Assembly (NCBI GenBank): GCA_964449675.1 | Contig: CAYVAR010000006.1 | Location: forward strand, 1-48,304 | Reading direction: 5' to 3' | DNA: 48,304 bases | Source of the DNA: CAYVAR01 sp964449675 | GTDB taxonomy: Bacteria; Patescibacteriota; Microgenomatia; UBA10105; UBA927 | In this document: positions 1-7,511 of the stretch, in pieces | Position numbering within the stretch: the stretch's first letter is position 1 | Layout: the number at the start of each line of letters is the position of its first letter | Translations under genes and position numbers: made by a program | The notes under the pieces: model-generated | The model's input: the letters and a program-made list of their open reading frames with translations, nothing else | Told to the model about the DNA's origin: nothing | Databases searched by the model: none

Positions 1-652
1 GGACGAACGCCTCTTTTACATCGGCAAGGGACGCATATACGTCCGGGTGATCAAAATCTATGTTCGTAACTACCAAAAGTTCTGGGTGTTGCCATAAAAA
101 ACGCGGGGTACTGTTGTGGCCGGGATCAGTAACATATTCATCTCCCTCCGCAACAAAAAATTCGCCATTACCAAAATGGCCTCCCGCACCCAACCCAAAT
201 ATCTCTCCGCACCCAACTGCGTATGATGGATCTAAACCATTCGAAAAAAGAATGGTTGCTATCATAGCAGCAGTTGTTGTTTTTCCGTGACTTCCGGCCA
301 CAGATATCTGCCGTTTTTCATTCATCACAGCACCCAATGCTTTTCCATGGGGTAATACGGGTATGTTTAGTTCAATAGCTTTTTGTACTTCAACATTATC
401 TCTTCCCTCATGTGCTCCTGTGTATATAACGAGATTGGGCATGTATATATCAATATGCGCTGCATAAAATCCTTTATCAACCGTAATTGCTGCTTTAACA
501 AGCTCACTATCAGAAGGAAAATGCTCGTCAATATCTGAACCGGTAACGCTAAAGCCCGCTTCCTTTGCCCACAGCGCAAGCGCTGCCATCGCTATGCCTT
601 TAATTCCAACAAAATGAATCTTTTTTATCTTTTTAAGATCTATGGTATCCAT
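1..652 (-). CDS. murC: UDP-N-acetylmuramate ligase, MurC/Mpl type, N-terminal part (runs off left edge)
   Basis: This is an ATP-dependent Mur ligase that adds the first peptide residue (L-Ala if MurC) to UDP-MurNAc in the cytoplasm. About 217 residues are visible. They include the N-terminal Rossmann motif HFVGIKGIAMAALA (about 13-26), a GSD at about 38-40, the ATP loop GSHGKTTT (120-127), AEGDEY (about 168-173) and TNIDFDHPD (about 196-204). The start is the ATG at 652, 38 bases after the pgeF stop. It is the last visible gene of the dcw cluster, downstream of murE and pgeF. The GDEY and FDHPD residues also resemble Mpl, the ligase that recycles murein tripeptide, so MurC versus Mpl cannot be settled without the C-terminus. 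Its place in the dcw cluster favours MurC. Confidence 0.85.
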   Translation of the reverse strand, partial: MDTIDLKKIKKIHFVGIKGIAMAALALWAKEAGFSVTGSDIDEHFPSDSELVKAAITVDKGFYAAHIDIYMPNLVIYTGAHEGRDNVEVQKAIELNIPVLPHGKALGAVMNEKRQISVAGSHGKTTTAAMIATILFSNGLDPSYAVGCGEIFGLGAGGHFGNGEFFVAEGDEYVTDPGHNSTPRFLWQHPELLVVTNIDFDHPDVYASLADVKEAFV

Positions 653-665
653 ATGTTTTTATATC

Positions 666-681
666 GATGTATCGATACATC
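666..681. repeat. 16-bp perfect palindrome between pgeF and murC
   Basis: The sequence GATGTATCGATACATC is its own reverse complement. It sits 14 bases upstream of the murC start and 9 bases after the pgeF stop. It could be an operator or a small stem. No poly-U run follows it, so it is not an intrinsic terminator. Confidence 0.5.
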
Positions 682-690
682 AAAAGTGCG

Positions 691-1413
691 TCACTCATTA
701 AATGCTATGGCTGCTAACATTTCACCATACGTCTCTTGAGTGTCTTTTCGATATGAAAAAAATTTATCGTTCTGACAGGATGTACACGTTATCGGAGCAT
801 CAATGTGCTCCGGCAAGACACCGCACGCTATTAGTTGCAGATAGTTGGCGAAGCCGATGTCCAGATGCCAACCATCTTCAAAACGGTGACAAACACGGTG
901 TGAAAACAATAATTCTTTGGCAAAACTGCCAGCTCGATCGTCTGGAATATCATAGCAACACATCCCTATATGTGGCCCAATCGCAACAAGAATATCTTCT
1001 GGCTTTGCACTAAGATATTTCATCTGAGCAACTGCCGCAGCTGCTATTTTTCCAATAGTCCCCTTCCATCCCGCATGAACCGCGGCAACCACGTGAGTCT
1101 TTGGATCAACACAGAGCATAGGCACGCAGTCTGCTGTGACGACTCCCAGCGCAACAGGCACATTCGTCACAAGACCATCCACGCTAGTAGTATATGAAGA
1201 ACTTTTATCTGTTGCTATGGCGACGTTTGCTCCGTGCATCTGCTGCGCCATCCGTGGTAACGTTGATATTCCCAACTGACTAATAAATTTCTTTCGATTA
1301 TCCATATTTTTTTTCATATCTCCTAATGTCCTACTTGAAAATCCATGTTTAAGCCCCGCAATATTCTCCAAAAGAGTAGATGTATAAATATGATCAGGTC
1401 TTTTTGTGAGCAT
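691..1413 (-). CDS. pgeF: peptidoglycan editing factor PgeF (YfiH/laccase-domain family)
   Basis: PgeF/YfiH proteins are known to remove wrongly incorporated residues (L-Ser at the L-Ala position) from UDP-MurNAc, and are often misnamed multicopper oxidases. The metal-site motifs are visible: QQMHGANVA, ADCVPMLCVD, VHAGWKGT and GPHIGMCCYDI. The frame is open up to an ATG at 1497, but that would overlap murE by about 100 bases. The ATG at 1413 (MLTKRPDHIY) leaves a 20-base overlap and gives about 240 residues, with the usual short lead before HGFSSR, so it was chosen. It lies between murE and murC, which matches a role in checking the murein precursor. The reading frame is intact. Confidence 0.85.
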   Translation of the reverse strand: MLTKRPDHIYTSTLLENIAGLKHGFSSRTLGDMKKNMDNRKKFISQLGISTLPRMAQQMHGANVAIATDKSSSYTTSVDGLVTNVPVALGVVTADCVPMLCVDPKTHVVAAVHAGWKGTIGKIAAAAVAQMKYLSAKPEDILVAIGPHIGMCCYDIPDDRAGSFAKELLFSHRVCHRFEDGWHLDIGFANYLQLIACGVLPEHIDAPITCTSCQNDKFFSYRKDTQETYGEMLAAIAFNE

Positions 1414-2587
1414 AAGATCTTTGCTTAAGAATTTCTCGTACTGCTTTTTGATCGCTCCACGGATATTCTTTGTTACCGCGCGCAAGACTTTTCTCATGTC
1501 CTTTACCGGTTATGATGACGAGGTCACGAGGTTTTGCAAGGGAAAAAGCGAGTGCGATAGCCTCTCTTCTGTTAGAAACCTTATATATCTCCTTGTCAGC
1601 GGCGATGCCAGAGGCTATTTCACCCATAATCGTTGTGACTTCTTCAGTACGATAATCTTCTTCTGTAAGTATAATAACGTCGCTATAGCGGCCGGATGCT
1701 TCGCCCATGAAAGGACGCTTGGAGGCATCTCGAAGCGCTGCCGCACCAAAGACATGGATAAGTCTCCCCTTCGTAAGCGGACGGACAGTTTTCAGGACTT
1801 GTTCGATGGCATTTGGCGTATGCGCAAAATCGACTATAACCATAAAAGGCCTTTTTGTAATTACTTCCATCCTTCCTGGTATACCAGAAAACTGTTTGAC
1901 TACCTCTCGTATAAGGTGTTCCTGTACGCCCAGTGCGCTGGTTGCTGCAATTGCCGCAAGACAATTATATCGGTTAAACTCGCCCATAAGTTTTGTTTGA
2001 TAGGGAAAAGAGAGAGGTGTGACTTTGGCGTCTCGCAAAATTCCATAGGAAACTATTTTATTTTTGGTAAGTTTCGGTAAAGCCGCCTGGTAAATTTTGG
2101 CGTCATCGCGATTAACTACCGCTATTTTTGACTGTAAAAGAAGCGAAAGTTTGGCTTTCTGGTAGGCGCTCATGGTCTTATGCCAGTCAAGATGTTCATG
2201 GGTTACATTGGTAAGTACTCCTACTGCAAAGTGAATACCAAAGACACGATGTTGTGTCAGTGCGTGAGACGTAACTTCCAAAACCATATGCGTATCACCG
2301 TGATCGACCGCCTCACGAAGATATTTCTGGACATAATATGCATTCGGCGTTGTCACATGAAAACCAGTATCGTACGTTTTATCGCCAATGACCGCGTGGA
2401 CGGACGAAATCATTGAAGTCTTCATCCCTGCTTTTTTTAATATTTCATAGATAAGGGTCGTCGTGGTCGTTTTTCCGTCAGTTCCGGTCACACCAACTAC
2501 TATAAGCTTTCGGGCTGGGAAACCGAACTTTATTGAAGAAAAAATAGCAATAAGAAGATGATAGAGCCTTTTCAGGCTGACAATCAT
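1394..2587 (-). CDS. murE: UDP-N-acetylmuramyl-tripeptide synthetase MurE, short form
   Basis: MurE adds the third peptide residue (a diamino acid such as meso-DAP or L-Lys) to UDP-MurNAc-L-Ala-D-Glu. Visible motifs are the ATP loop GTDGKTTT (35-42), TSHALTQHR, TNVTHEHLDWHKT, and near the C-terminus LTEEDYRTEE and GKGHEKS. The protein has 397 residues against about 480-500 for typical MurE. It begins almost directly with the ATP-binding domain, so the N-terminal UDP-substrate domain is missing apart from a hydrophobic lead of about 25 residues. The segment EDYR stands where DAP-type enzymes carry DNPR, so the amino acid used cannot be read with certainty. The 3' end overlaps pgeF by 20 bases. 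Confidence 0.88.
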   Translation of the reverse strand: MIVSLKRLYHLLIAIFSSIKFGFPARKLIVVGVTGTDGKTTTTTLIYEILKKAGMKTSMISSVHAVIGDKTYDTGFHVTTPNAYYVQKYLREAVDHGDTHMVLEVTSHALTQHRVFGIHFAVGVLTNVTHEHLDWHKTMSAYQKAKLSLLLQSKIAVVNRDDAKIYQAALPKLTKNKIVSYGILRDAKVTPLSFPYQTKLMGEFNRYNCLAAIAATSALGVQEHLIREVVKQFSGIPGRMEVITKRPFMVIVDFAHTPNAIEQVLKTVRPLTKGRLIHVFGAAALRDASKRPFMGEASGRYSDVIILTEEDYRTEEVTTIMGEIASGIAADKEIYKVSNRREAIALAFSLAKPRDLVIITGKGHEKSLARGNKEYPWSDQKAVREILKQRSYAHKKT

Positions 2588-2635
2588 AGAAGCATTATAT
2601 CATTTTGCCCCTACATTTGATTGCCAATTGTCAAA

Positions 2636-4309
2636 CTACTGTGGCGCTATGCCGTAATACCCAAAAATATCTCGTGCGATCGAAAAAAATAAAGGCGCAG
2701 CTGTTTCTGAACCCCACGGAGACGTTGTTGGCTCCCGCAGCGTCACAAGCATCACAAATCGTGGGTTATCTGAAGGTCCAAATCCGACAAACGATGCGAT
2801 AGTTTTATCAGCATCATAATGCCCTGCAACCGGAATCTGTGCGGTCCCTGTTTTTCCCGCAATCCGATACCCTTTAGGCTTCGCCCATTTTGCTTCACCG
2901 TTATCAACTGCTGACACCATCATCTCCGTGACAGTGTCTGCAGTTTTTTGACTGACTATGCGACGAATTGTTTTCGGTTTTATTGTGTATACTTTTCCGC
3001 TACTATCACGTATCTCTTTGACCAAATGAGGTTCCATGAGAAATCCACCATTTGCCAAAGACGCAACTGCCGTCACCATTTGTATGGGTGTTACCGCAAT
3101 ACCCTGACCAAATGAGGCAGTCGCAAGATCAATCTCTTTCCACTCGTTTATGTCTCGAAGTAAAGGAGTAGCTTCATCTTCAAGATCGATGTGGGTCTTT
3201 TCTCCGAACCCAAAATATGAGATATAGGTAACTAATTTTTCTTTACCTAACTTTTTAGACACATGTACCATACCCACATTTGATGAGTATTCGAGTATTT
3301 GAGAGGTTGTCATCTGACCATGATATTCATTATTCCAAGTCCTAATAGTATAATCACCTACCTTTACTGGTCCTTTTTCATCAACAGTCGTTATCGGCGT
3401 GATAAGATTTTCTTCAATCGCCGCAGCCATAACCAATGTTTTAAACGTCGAACCTGGTTCATACGCTCCGTTGACAATTGGATTTTTATAAAGATCTTTT
3501 GCATACGATGTATACATGGCTGGATCGTAACTGGGTGCATGTACCATAGCGATAACTCCTCCTGTTTTTGGATCAATGACAACGATAGACCCTTCTTTTG
3601 CACCATATTTTGTGATTGCCTCGCTTAACCTCTCCTCGACAGCTCGTTGTATCGTCCTATCGACCCACAATACAAGAGTACGCCCGTCTTCCGGCTCTAT
3701 TCGCACCGAATCAGAAATAAGAATAGGAGATCCGCGCGCGTCTTTTTCAAGTTGTAGCTTCCCACTTTTACCAGTCAGTTCCCGATCATAATATCCTTCA
3801 AGCCCAAAATATCCTTTATCCCGTCCCTGGTCATCATATCCAACAAATCCTAAAAGATGAGACGCCATAGATGCCTCAGGGTAATATCGCTTCGAATCTT
3901 GCTCAAACCCTATTCCTTGCGACTGAAAACTTTTTAGTAGATCAGTTTTGGAATATTCTACACGATGCGCCAAGGCTACCCAAGCTTTGTCTCGATTTGT
4001 CAATTTTGAAAGTATTTCCTGCTTATCGATAGACAGAATTGATGTAATATCTCCTGCAAGCTTTTCTGGATTGGCTATTTTTTTTGGCTCAGCATAAACA
4101 AGGTGTGCCACTTGACTTATTACCAACGGTTTCATATCGTTTGCAAGTATGCTTCCTCGTTTTGCGGGAAGTAAAAACTCTTGATAATATTGTGAGGCTG
4201 CCTGCGTCCGAAAATAATCACCACGCACAATCTGCCAGTAGAAGAGACGAAATACGATACTTATAAATACGCTACATATGAAAATAAATACTGTCCAAAT
4301 GCGCCACAT
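2636..4309 (-). CDS. ftsI: division transpeptidase, class B penicillin-binding protein (FtsI/PBP2B type)
   Basis: This septal peptidoglycan transpeptidase is anchored by one N-terminal membrane segment (about residues 4-27). The PBP dimerisation domain follows (about 40-200; RGSILAND near 51-58). The transpeptidase domain carries all three penicillin-binding motifs: S287-T-F-K290, S342-S-N344 and K486-T-G-T489. The length of 557 residues is normal and no PASTA repeats follow. It lies 12 bases after the ftsL-like gene and before murE, the usual dcw order. It is expected to work with FtsW, which is not in the window. Confidence 0.95.
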   Translation of the reverse strand: MWRIWTVFIFICSVFISIVFRLFYWQIVRGDYFRTQAASQYYQEFLLPAKRGSILANDMKPLVISQVAHLVYAEPKKIANPEKLAGDITSILSIDKQEILSKLTNRDKAWVALAHRVEYSKTDLLKSFQSQGIGFEQDSKRYYPEASMASHLLGFVGYDDQGRDKGYFGLEGYYDRELTGKSGKLQLEKDARGSPILISDSVRIEPEDGRTLVLWVDRTIQRAVEERLSEAITKYGAKEGSIVVIDPKTGGVIAMVHAPSYDPAMYTSYAKDLYKNPIVNGAYEPGSTFKTLVMAAAIEENLITPITTVDEKGPVKVGDYTIRTWNNEYHGQMTTSQILEYSSNVGMVHVSKKLGKEKLVTYISYFGFGEKTHIDLEDEATPLLRDINEWKEIDLATASFGQGIAVTPIQMVTAVASLANGGFLMEPHLVKEIRDSSGKVYTIKPKTIRRIVSQKTADTVTEMMVSAVDNGEAKWAKPKGYRIAGKTGTAQIPVAGHYDADKTIASFVGFGPSDNPRFVMLVTLREPTTSPWGSETAAPLFFSIARDIFGYYGIAPQ

Positions 4310-4321
4310 GAAAATTAAGCT

Positions 4322-4663
4322 TTATTGAGATACTCCTGAGTTACCAGCAAAAAGAGCTGGTTCTAGACGAGGAGATATGCCTAATGCAACCGATTCGATT
4401 CCAATATGTATAAAATCTGAAGCAAGTGATTTTCGCAAGTCCAGAAGCTGTGCTTTTTTTTCAATTGAGGCAAGCGCAGATGCTGAAGCAACTTCAAGAG
4501 ATAGCAAGTCATTTTCTACTTTAATAAATTTTATTGATGACTCAAATCCACTAATATACCGTTGCAGCGTTGTCAATTGATTGGCAACAATTACTTCAAT
4601 ACATATCAAAGTAACTGCAAAAAGAGGAACAAACACGTGAAGCGAAGACGTAATCTTGTTCAT
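4322..4663 (-). CDS. ftsL: FtsL-like division protein
   Basis: This is a small bitopic protein of 113 residues. It has one hydrophobic segment (about residues 9-27) followed by a stretch rich in L, E, K and A (about 30-80) that can form a coiled coil, and a short outer tail. FtsL sequences are poorly conserved, so the call rests on this architecture and on position: it sits exactly between rsmH (4 bases upstream) and ftsI (12 bases downstream), the standard ftsL slot. FtsL is known to join FtsB and FtsQ to activate the FtsW-FtsI pair at the septum. Confidence 0.75.
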   Translation of the reverse strand: MNKITSSLHVFVPLFAVTLICIEVIVANQLTTLQRYISGFESSIKFIKVENDLLSLEVASASALASIEKKAQLLDLRKSLASDFIHIGIESVALGISPRLEPALFAGNSGVSQ

Positions 4664-4667
4664 ACGA

Positions 4668-5561
4668 TTATGATAGTTTTTCAGTCACGCGCAGTTTTGC
4701 GCTGCGAGCACGCATGTTATGTCTGGTTTCATTCTGCGATGCTACTATCGGTTTTTTCGTAATGATTTGAAAAGCACTTTGATTCATAAACTGTTTGACA
4801 ATTCTATCTTCACCAGAATGAAAACTGATTACGGCGAGTCTTCCTTCACGAGGAAGCAGACTTTTGGCTCCAAATAAACCTTTTGTAAGATTGTCTCTTT
4901 CACTGTTTACTTCAATCCGAAGTGCCTGAAATATACGGGAAAGCGCTCCATATTGGCGGCGTTGATCCTTCACTACACGTGCAACGATCTCGACAATATC
5001 TCTTGTAGAGATTATCTTTTTTAATAAACGCGCGCTGATAAGAGCATGAGCAATTGGCCGAGCACGCTCTTCTTCACCAAATTTTGTAAAAATTTCATAG
5101 AGTTCATCCTCGCTATATGTTTGAACTATCTTGTACGCCGGTTGACCCTCTTTTTGATTGAAACGAAGATCAATCGGAGCATCAAAACGATAACTAAAAC
5201 CCCTGTTTGGTGTATCAAGCTGGAAACTAGAGACGCCAAGATCAAAAAGAATTCCCCAAACAGTTGCAAATCCTCTCATGTGTGCAATTTTTTCAATGTC
5301 ACCAAAATTACCCTGAGTTATGATCCAATTCTTTCCTTCTCTAAATACTCGCGGCAGCATATGAAATGTTTCTTTTGCTGCGATAATCGCATCAGGGTCA
5401 ACATCGATACCCAAAAGAATTCCTCCACGTTTAACAATTTCAATGCCGTGTCCACCTGCCCCAATGGTTGCGTCAATATACTTCTTCCCTTTTTTTATGC
5501 GGAGTGCATCGATTGTCTCTTTTGTAAGAACTGGCGTATGGTACGTTACGTTACTTATCAT
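4668..5561 (-). CDS. rsmH: 16S rRNA m4C1402 methyltransferase RsmH (MraW)
   Basis: RsmH N4-methylates C1402 in the ribosomal P site using SAM. Motifs seen are YHTPVLTKETID near the start, DATIGAGGHG (SAM-binding loop), GILFDLGVSSFQLD, RGFSYRFDAPIDLRF and near the end LAVISFHSGEDRIVKQFM, all typical of the family. The frame is open to 5585. The ATG at 5561 is preferred because it overlaps the mraZ stop as ATGA and has AAGAGA a few bases upstream, giving about 297 residues. It is the second gene of the dcw operon. Confidence 0.95.
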   Translation of the reverse strand: MISNVTYHTPVLTKETIDALRIKKGKKYIDATIGAGGHGIEIVKRGGILLGIDVDPDAIIAAKETFHMLPRVFREGKNWIITQGNFGDIEKIAHMRGFATVWGILFDLGVSSFQLDTPNRGFSYRFDAPIDLRFNQKEGQPAYKIVQTYSEDELYEIFTKFGEEERARPIAHALISARLLKKIISTRDIVEIVARVVKDQRRQYGALSRIFQALRIEVNSERDNLTKGLFGAKSLLPREGRLAVISFHSGEDRIVKQFMNQSAFQIITKKPIVASQNETRHNMRARSAKLRVTEKLS

Positions 5562-5950
5562 AATGTCTCTTGATATGATCGCCAATTCTTGATATCCCAG
5601 ATCTCAAAATGATCACCAGCACCGATAATAACTACCGAGTGGGTCAATGAAGCATACTCCTTAAGAAGGGCAGGCAGCAGGATACGACCTAGCTTATCGA
5701 TTTCAACTTTTTCAGCGGAGGAAAAAAGATACCTCCGCAGTTTTCTTCCTATTTCATCGGTTACTGGTGTGTCAAGGTGCTTTGCCGCTTCTTTCTCCCA
5801 ACTTGTCCGGTCAAACCCGAATATACACGGGTCAAATCCTTTCAAAAGAACAATTTCGCGTTCTTCTATCTCTTGTCGAATCTTTTTAGGGAGCGATACA
5901 CGGCCCCGATTGTCTAATGCATGGTCATATTCCCCAAGGAATAACTTCAT
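5558..5950 (-). CDS. mraZ: transcriptional regulator MraZ
   Basis: MraZ is a DNA-binding protein made of two SpoVT-AbrB-like halves that form a ring; it represses its own dcw operon in E. coli. This protein has 130 residues. The first half contains GEYDHALDNRGRVSLPKKIRQE and the second half contains EKVEIDKLGRILLPALLKEYA, the two repeated folds. It is the first gene of the wall/division operon and overlaps rsmH by ATGA. The four boxes just upstream are the expected MraZ target, so autoregulation is likely. Confidence 0.95.
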   Translation of the reverse strand: MKLFLGEYDHALDNRGRVSLPKKIRQEIEEREIVLLKGFDPCIFGFDRTSWEKEAAKHLDTPVTDEIGRKLRRYLFSSAEKVEIDKLGRILLPALLKEYASLTHSVVIIGAGDHFEIWDIKNWRSYQETL

Positions 5951-5961
5951 GCTCTCAATTT

Positions 5962-5995
5962 ACCACTTCTTCCCACTAATTACCATAGTTACCCA
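5962..5995 (-). promoter_or_regulatory. four MraZ-binding boxes
   Basis: On the minus strand TGGG or TGGT occurs four times at exactly 10-base steps: 5995-5992 (TGGG), 5985-5982 (TGGT), 5975-5972 (TGGG) and 5965-5962 (TGGT). Repeated TGGG-type boxes with 10-base spacing upstream of mraZ are the known MraZ operator. The first boxes overlap the -10 of the mraZ promoter and the last ends 12 bases before the ATG, so binding should block initiation. Confidence 0.85.
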
Positions 5996-6013
5996 TTTTT
6001 CACGACCTGTCAA
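5985..6013 (-). promoter_or_regulatory. dcw operon promoter upstream of mraZ
   Basis: A perfect -35 TTGACA (6013-6008) is followed after 17 bases by AACTAT (5990-5985). The -10 is weak, but the spacing is ideal and the site lies directly in front of mraZ, overlapped by MraZ boxes. Confidence 0.6.
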
Positions 6014-6073
6014 GCCCCAATTTTCACGGAAACCTTGACAAAAGAGGTTGTGAGAGAGAATAGGGGGATAAAT

Positions 6074-6475
6074 ATGACTGATCCGCAATTTAAAGAACTC
6101 GACCCGATACTCCGACCATTTGAAACCAGAGCTGATCTTATCGCAAGAATCCTTGATCAAGAAATTATTGATAATTTTAAAGGACCATCACTTCTAGAAA
6201 AGAGAGGATTTAAGCCAGAAGGTATTCAATCAAGCTGGAGTAAAAGTATCCCAGACGAAACAGATACAAAAGGTCAACCTCTGCTCCTAACGGTGGATTA
6301 TTATCCCGGCTCACAAAAATGGGTGAGAGTCCCTGAAATTGATTCAGAAGCTGGTGATACAATTACGCGGTTCAGCTCGACCGTTGAAAATAAAAATCCA
6401 GGCACTATCGATAATCAGCAAAAAACCAGAAAGACATCTTGCTATCATGTGAAAAGAACTAGGCGGCCTATTTGA
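6074..6475 (+). CDS. hypothetical protein, 133 residues
   Basis: I do not recognise this protein. It begins MTDPQFKELDPILRPFETRAD and has a mixed charged composition, a central segment LLLTVDYYPGSQKWVRVPE, and a basic, threonine-rich tail. It has no signal peptide or membrane segment. The ATG at 6074 has a strong ribosome site (AGGGGG, 6062-6067), which supports a real gene; the longer reading starts with TTG inside the divergent promoter region. A TTGACA at 6035-6040 on the plus strand may be its -35. It is transcribed divergently from the mraZ operon. Confidence 0.6.
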   Translation: MTDPQFKELDPILRPFETRADLIARILDQEIIDNFKGPSLLEKRGFKPEGIQSSWSKSIPDETDTKGQPLLLTVDYYPGSQKWVRVPEIDSEAGDTITRFSSTVENKNPGTIDNQQKTRKTSCYHVKRTRRPI

Positions 6476-6595
6476 CATCGTACCATCTACGAGCGGTAAC
6501 GACGTGTAGTGTCAGCACTGAATGTACTTAAAGATCGTATTCTTTGGAACTGGCTTTTTTTACCGAAAGAAGGACAAACTTCGAGCCTGAAGGGA
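6476..6595. other. intergenic stretch with a possible gene remnant
   Basis: No intact gene is seen. On the minus strand, about 6586-6524, the translation shows LE followed by GKKSQF and, after a one-base shift, KEYDL and a stop. This resembles the end of the protein encoded at 8095-8589 (LE, GKKSQF, TKDYDL). It may be a decayed partial copy. Confidence 0.35.
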
Positions 6596-6629
6596 TCATT
6601 TTACTTGCGGCCGCAACTTTATTGACACC
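6587..6629. repeat. left 43-bp inverted repeat around the PaaX-like gene
   Basis: Its reverse complement matches 7446-7488 at 35 of 43 positions by my count, including the outer ends (CTGAAGG here, CCTTCAG there). The centre is a 12-bp palindrome, TTGCGGCCGCAA. It overlaps the last codons and stop of the PaaX-like gene. Confidence 0.75.
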
Positions 6630-7417
6630 GATAGAAGCTGGGGTCTGACGAGCGCGTAGGCTTTGTCGCCCTTCCACCACGGCGGAAGAAGTGAAAAAGG
6701 CAGTTGAGGATCGTCGTTAAGGATGGCAAGGAAGCCAATGAGTACGTGATGATCGATAGCATCGGATTCCCCCACGGAAGCCAACCATGCTTCATAGCGC
6801 TCATCAAGCGCGTCGAGCTTATATATGCGAACGAGAAGCGCCCGAAGATCTTCCTCGCCGACTGCTCCGTCTTTTCCCAGATCAGAAACAATGATGGTTC
6901 CGGACAGCTCCTTTTCTTCAATAAACGACCGCACAAGGTCGATGGGGTTATAGGGCGTGATCCATACTGACTCTTGAAGCATCGCGCAGCCAATCCTTCG
7001 TAAATATTCACGGAGTAACTCCCGATCGATTCTACGAGCCTCGGGAATATCGTATGTCACCAGATGCAACCGTCCGTCCCACGTACGTTTCTCATCGTAC
7101 AGCGGCAGAGCAGCGGCAAGCCTTCTTTTTCCTTCCGCCGTAATTTCCGGCGGCGCGTTTCGATGCCGAGGTTTTATCCATCCGTTTCTCCTCGCCGTTT
7201 TGAGTGCATTTTTGATTACATCATAGTTAATCTCATGTAAAAAACGATCCGCAGCTACTTGCGCCCGCCACACTTGACCGGAAATAGATTGCGGAAGGCT
7301 AAGCTCTCCCGCATAAACGATAGTCCAGAGTGCTAAATCTACAGAATAGGAAAATAACCCTTCTGTTAAAGCGACCGCTGCTCTGCTTACTATTTTGGTA
7401 ACACCTTTCTTTCCCAT
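6596..7417 (-). CDS. PaaX-family regulator with Cas2-like domain
   Basis: The architecture matches PaaX repressors. There is a winged-helix region (about residues 5-110), then a ferredoxin-like Cas2-like domain (LHLVTYDIPEARRIDRELL with LQESVWITPYNP, about 120-200), then a C-terminal part with DPQLPFSLLPPWWKGDKAY, the PaaX C-terminal signature. Such proteins are often labelled Cas2, but no CRISPR array or other cas gene is present, so regulation of transcription is more likely. The frame is open to a TTG at 7453. The ATG at 7417 lies 7 bases after a -10-like TATTGT, so a leaderless start giving about 273 residues is chosen. Sampled lines of the gene are 52-57% GC against about 40% in a sampled neighbour, hinting at transfer. 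It lies between two inverted repeats. Confidence 0.8.
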   Translation of the reverse strand: MGKKGVTKIVSRAAVALTEGLFSYSVDLALWTIVYAGELSLPQSISGQVWRAQVAADRFLHEINYDVIKNALKTARRNGWIKPRHRNAPPEITAEGKRRLAAALPLYDEKRTWDGRLHLVTYDIPEARRIDRELLREYLRRIGCAMLQESVWITPYNPIDLVRSFIEEKELSGTIIVSDLGKDGAVGEEDLRALLVRIYKLDALDERYEAWLASVGESDAIDHHVLIGFLAILNDDPQLPFSLLPPWWKGDKAYALVRPQLLSVSIKLRPQVK

Positions 7418-7424
7418 CTTCTGC

Positions 7425-7453
7425 ACAATATCACTCAATTCCTTAGGAGTCAA
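7425..7453 (-). promoter_or_regulatory. promoter of the PaaX-like gene (leaderless)
   Basis: TTGACT (7453-7448, inside the palindrome) is followed after 17 bases by TATTGT (7430-7425). The ATG follows 7 bases later, so the transcript would start at or next to the start codon. Confidence 0.55.
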
Positions 7454-7484
7454 TTAAATTGCGGCCGCAATTTAATTGACTCCT
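7445..7484. promoter_or_regulatory. 40-bp perfect palindrome, likely PaaX-type operator
   Basis: The 40 bases are an exact palindrome centred on GCGGCCGC, with AT-rich flanks and TTGACT at both outer sides. It carries the -35 of two divergent promoters. PaaX proteins bind palindromic operators, so binding here by the adjacent regulator is a reasonable inference. It is also most of the right 43-bp inverted repeat (7446-7488). Confidence 0.75.
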
Positions 7485-7488
7485 TCAG
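7446..7488. repeat. right 43-bp inverted repeat around the PaaX-like gene
   Basis: This is the partner of 6587-6629 (35 of 43 identical). Identity continues past the palindrome into the outer CCTTCAG, so the match is not simply two palindromes sharing a core. I saw no target-site duplication just outside the pair. Confidence 0.75.
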
Positions 7489-7505
7489 ATTCATCAGAGT
7501 ATAAT
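7476..7505 (+). promoter_or_regulatory. promoter of the histidine-phosphatase gene (leaderless)
   Basis: TTGACT (7476-7481, right arm of the palindrome), an 18-base spacer and a perfect TATAAT (7500-7505) precede the ATG at 7512 by only 6 bases. This predicts a leaderless transcript. Confidence 0.65.
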
Positions 7506-7511
7506 TTCTCT

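Noticed and set aside
691..1413. Multicopper oxidase (laccase)
   Set aside because: The YfiH/PgeF family is often mislabelled so; copper-oxidase motifs are absent and the gene sits between murE and murC.
1406..2080. 224-residue open frame on the plus strand
   Set aside because: It lies wholly opposite murE, which has clear Mur-ligase motifs; the plus-strand translation is Cys/Phe-rich with no recognisable domain.
6596..7417. CRISPR-associated Cas2 and a CRISPR system
   Set aside because: The Cas2-like fold is there, but the protein has the full PaaX architecture, and no direct-repeat/spacer array or other cas gene is present.
6560..7510. Target-site duplication around the PaaX unit
   Set aside because: I compared the bases just outside CTGAAGG and CCTTCAG and found no convincing direct repeat, so transposition is not claimed as shown.
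7476..7511. Phosphatase start at the TTG at 7476
   Set aside because: It falls within the palindrome and the -35 box; the ATG at 7512 begins just before the RHG motif and follows a perfect TATAAT.
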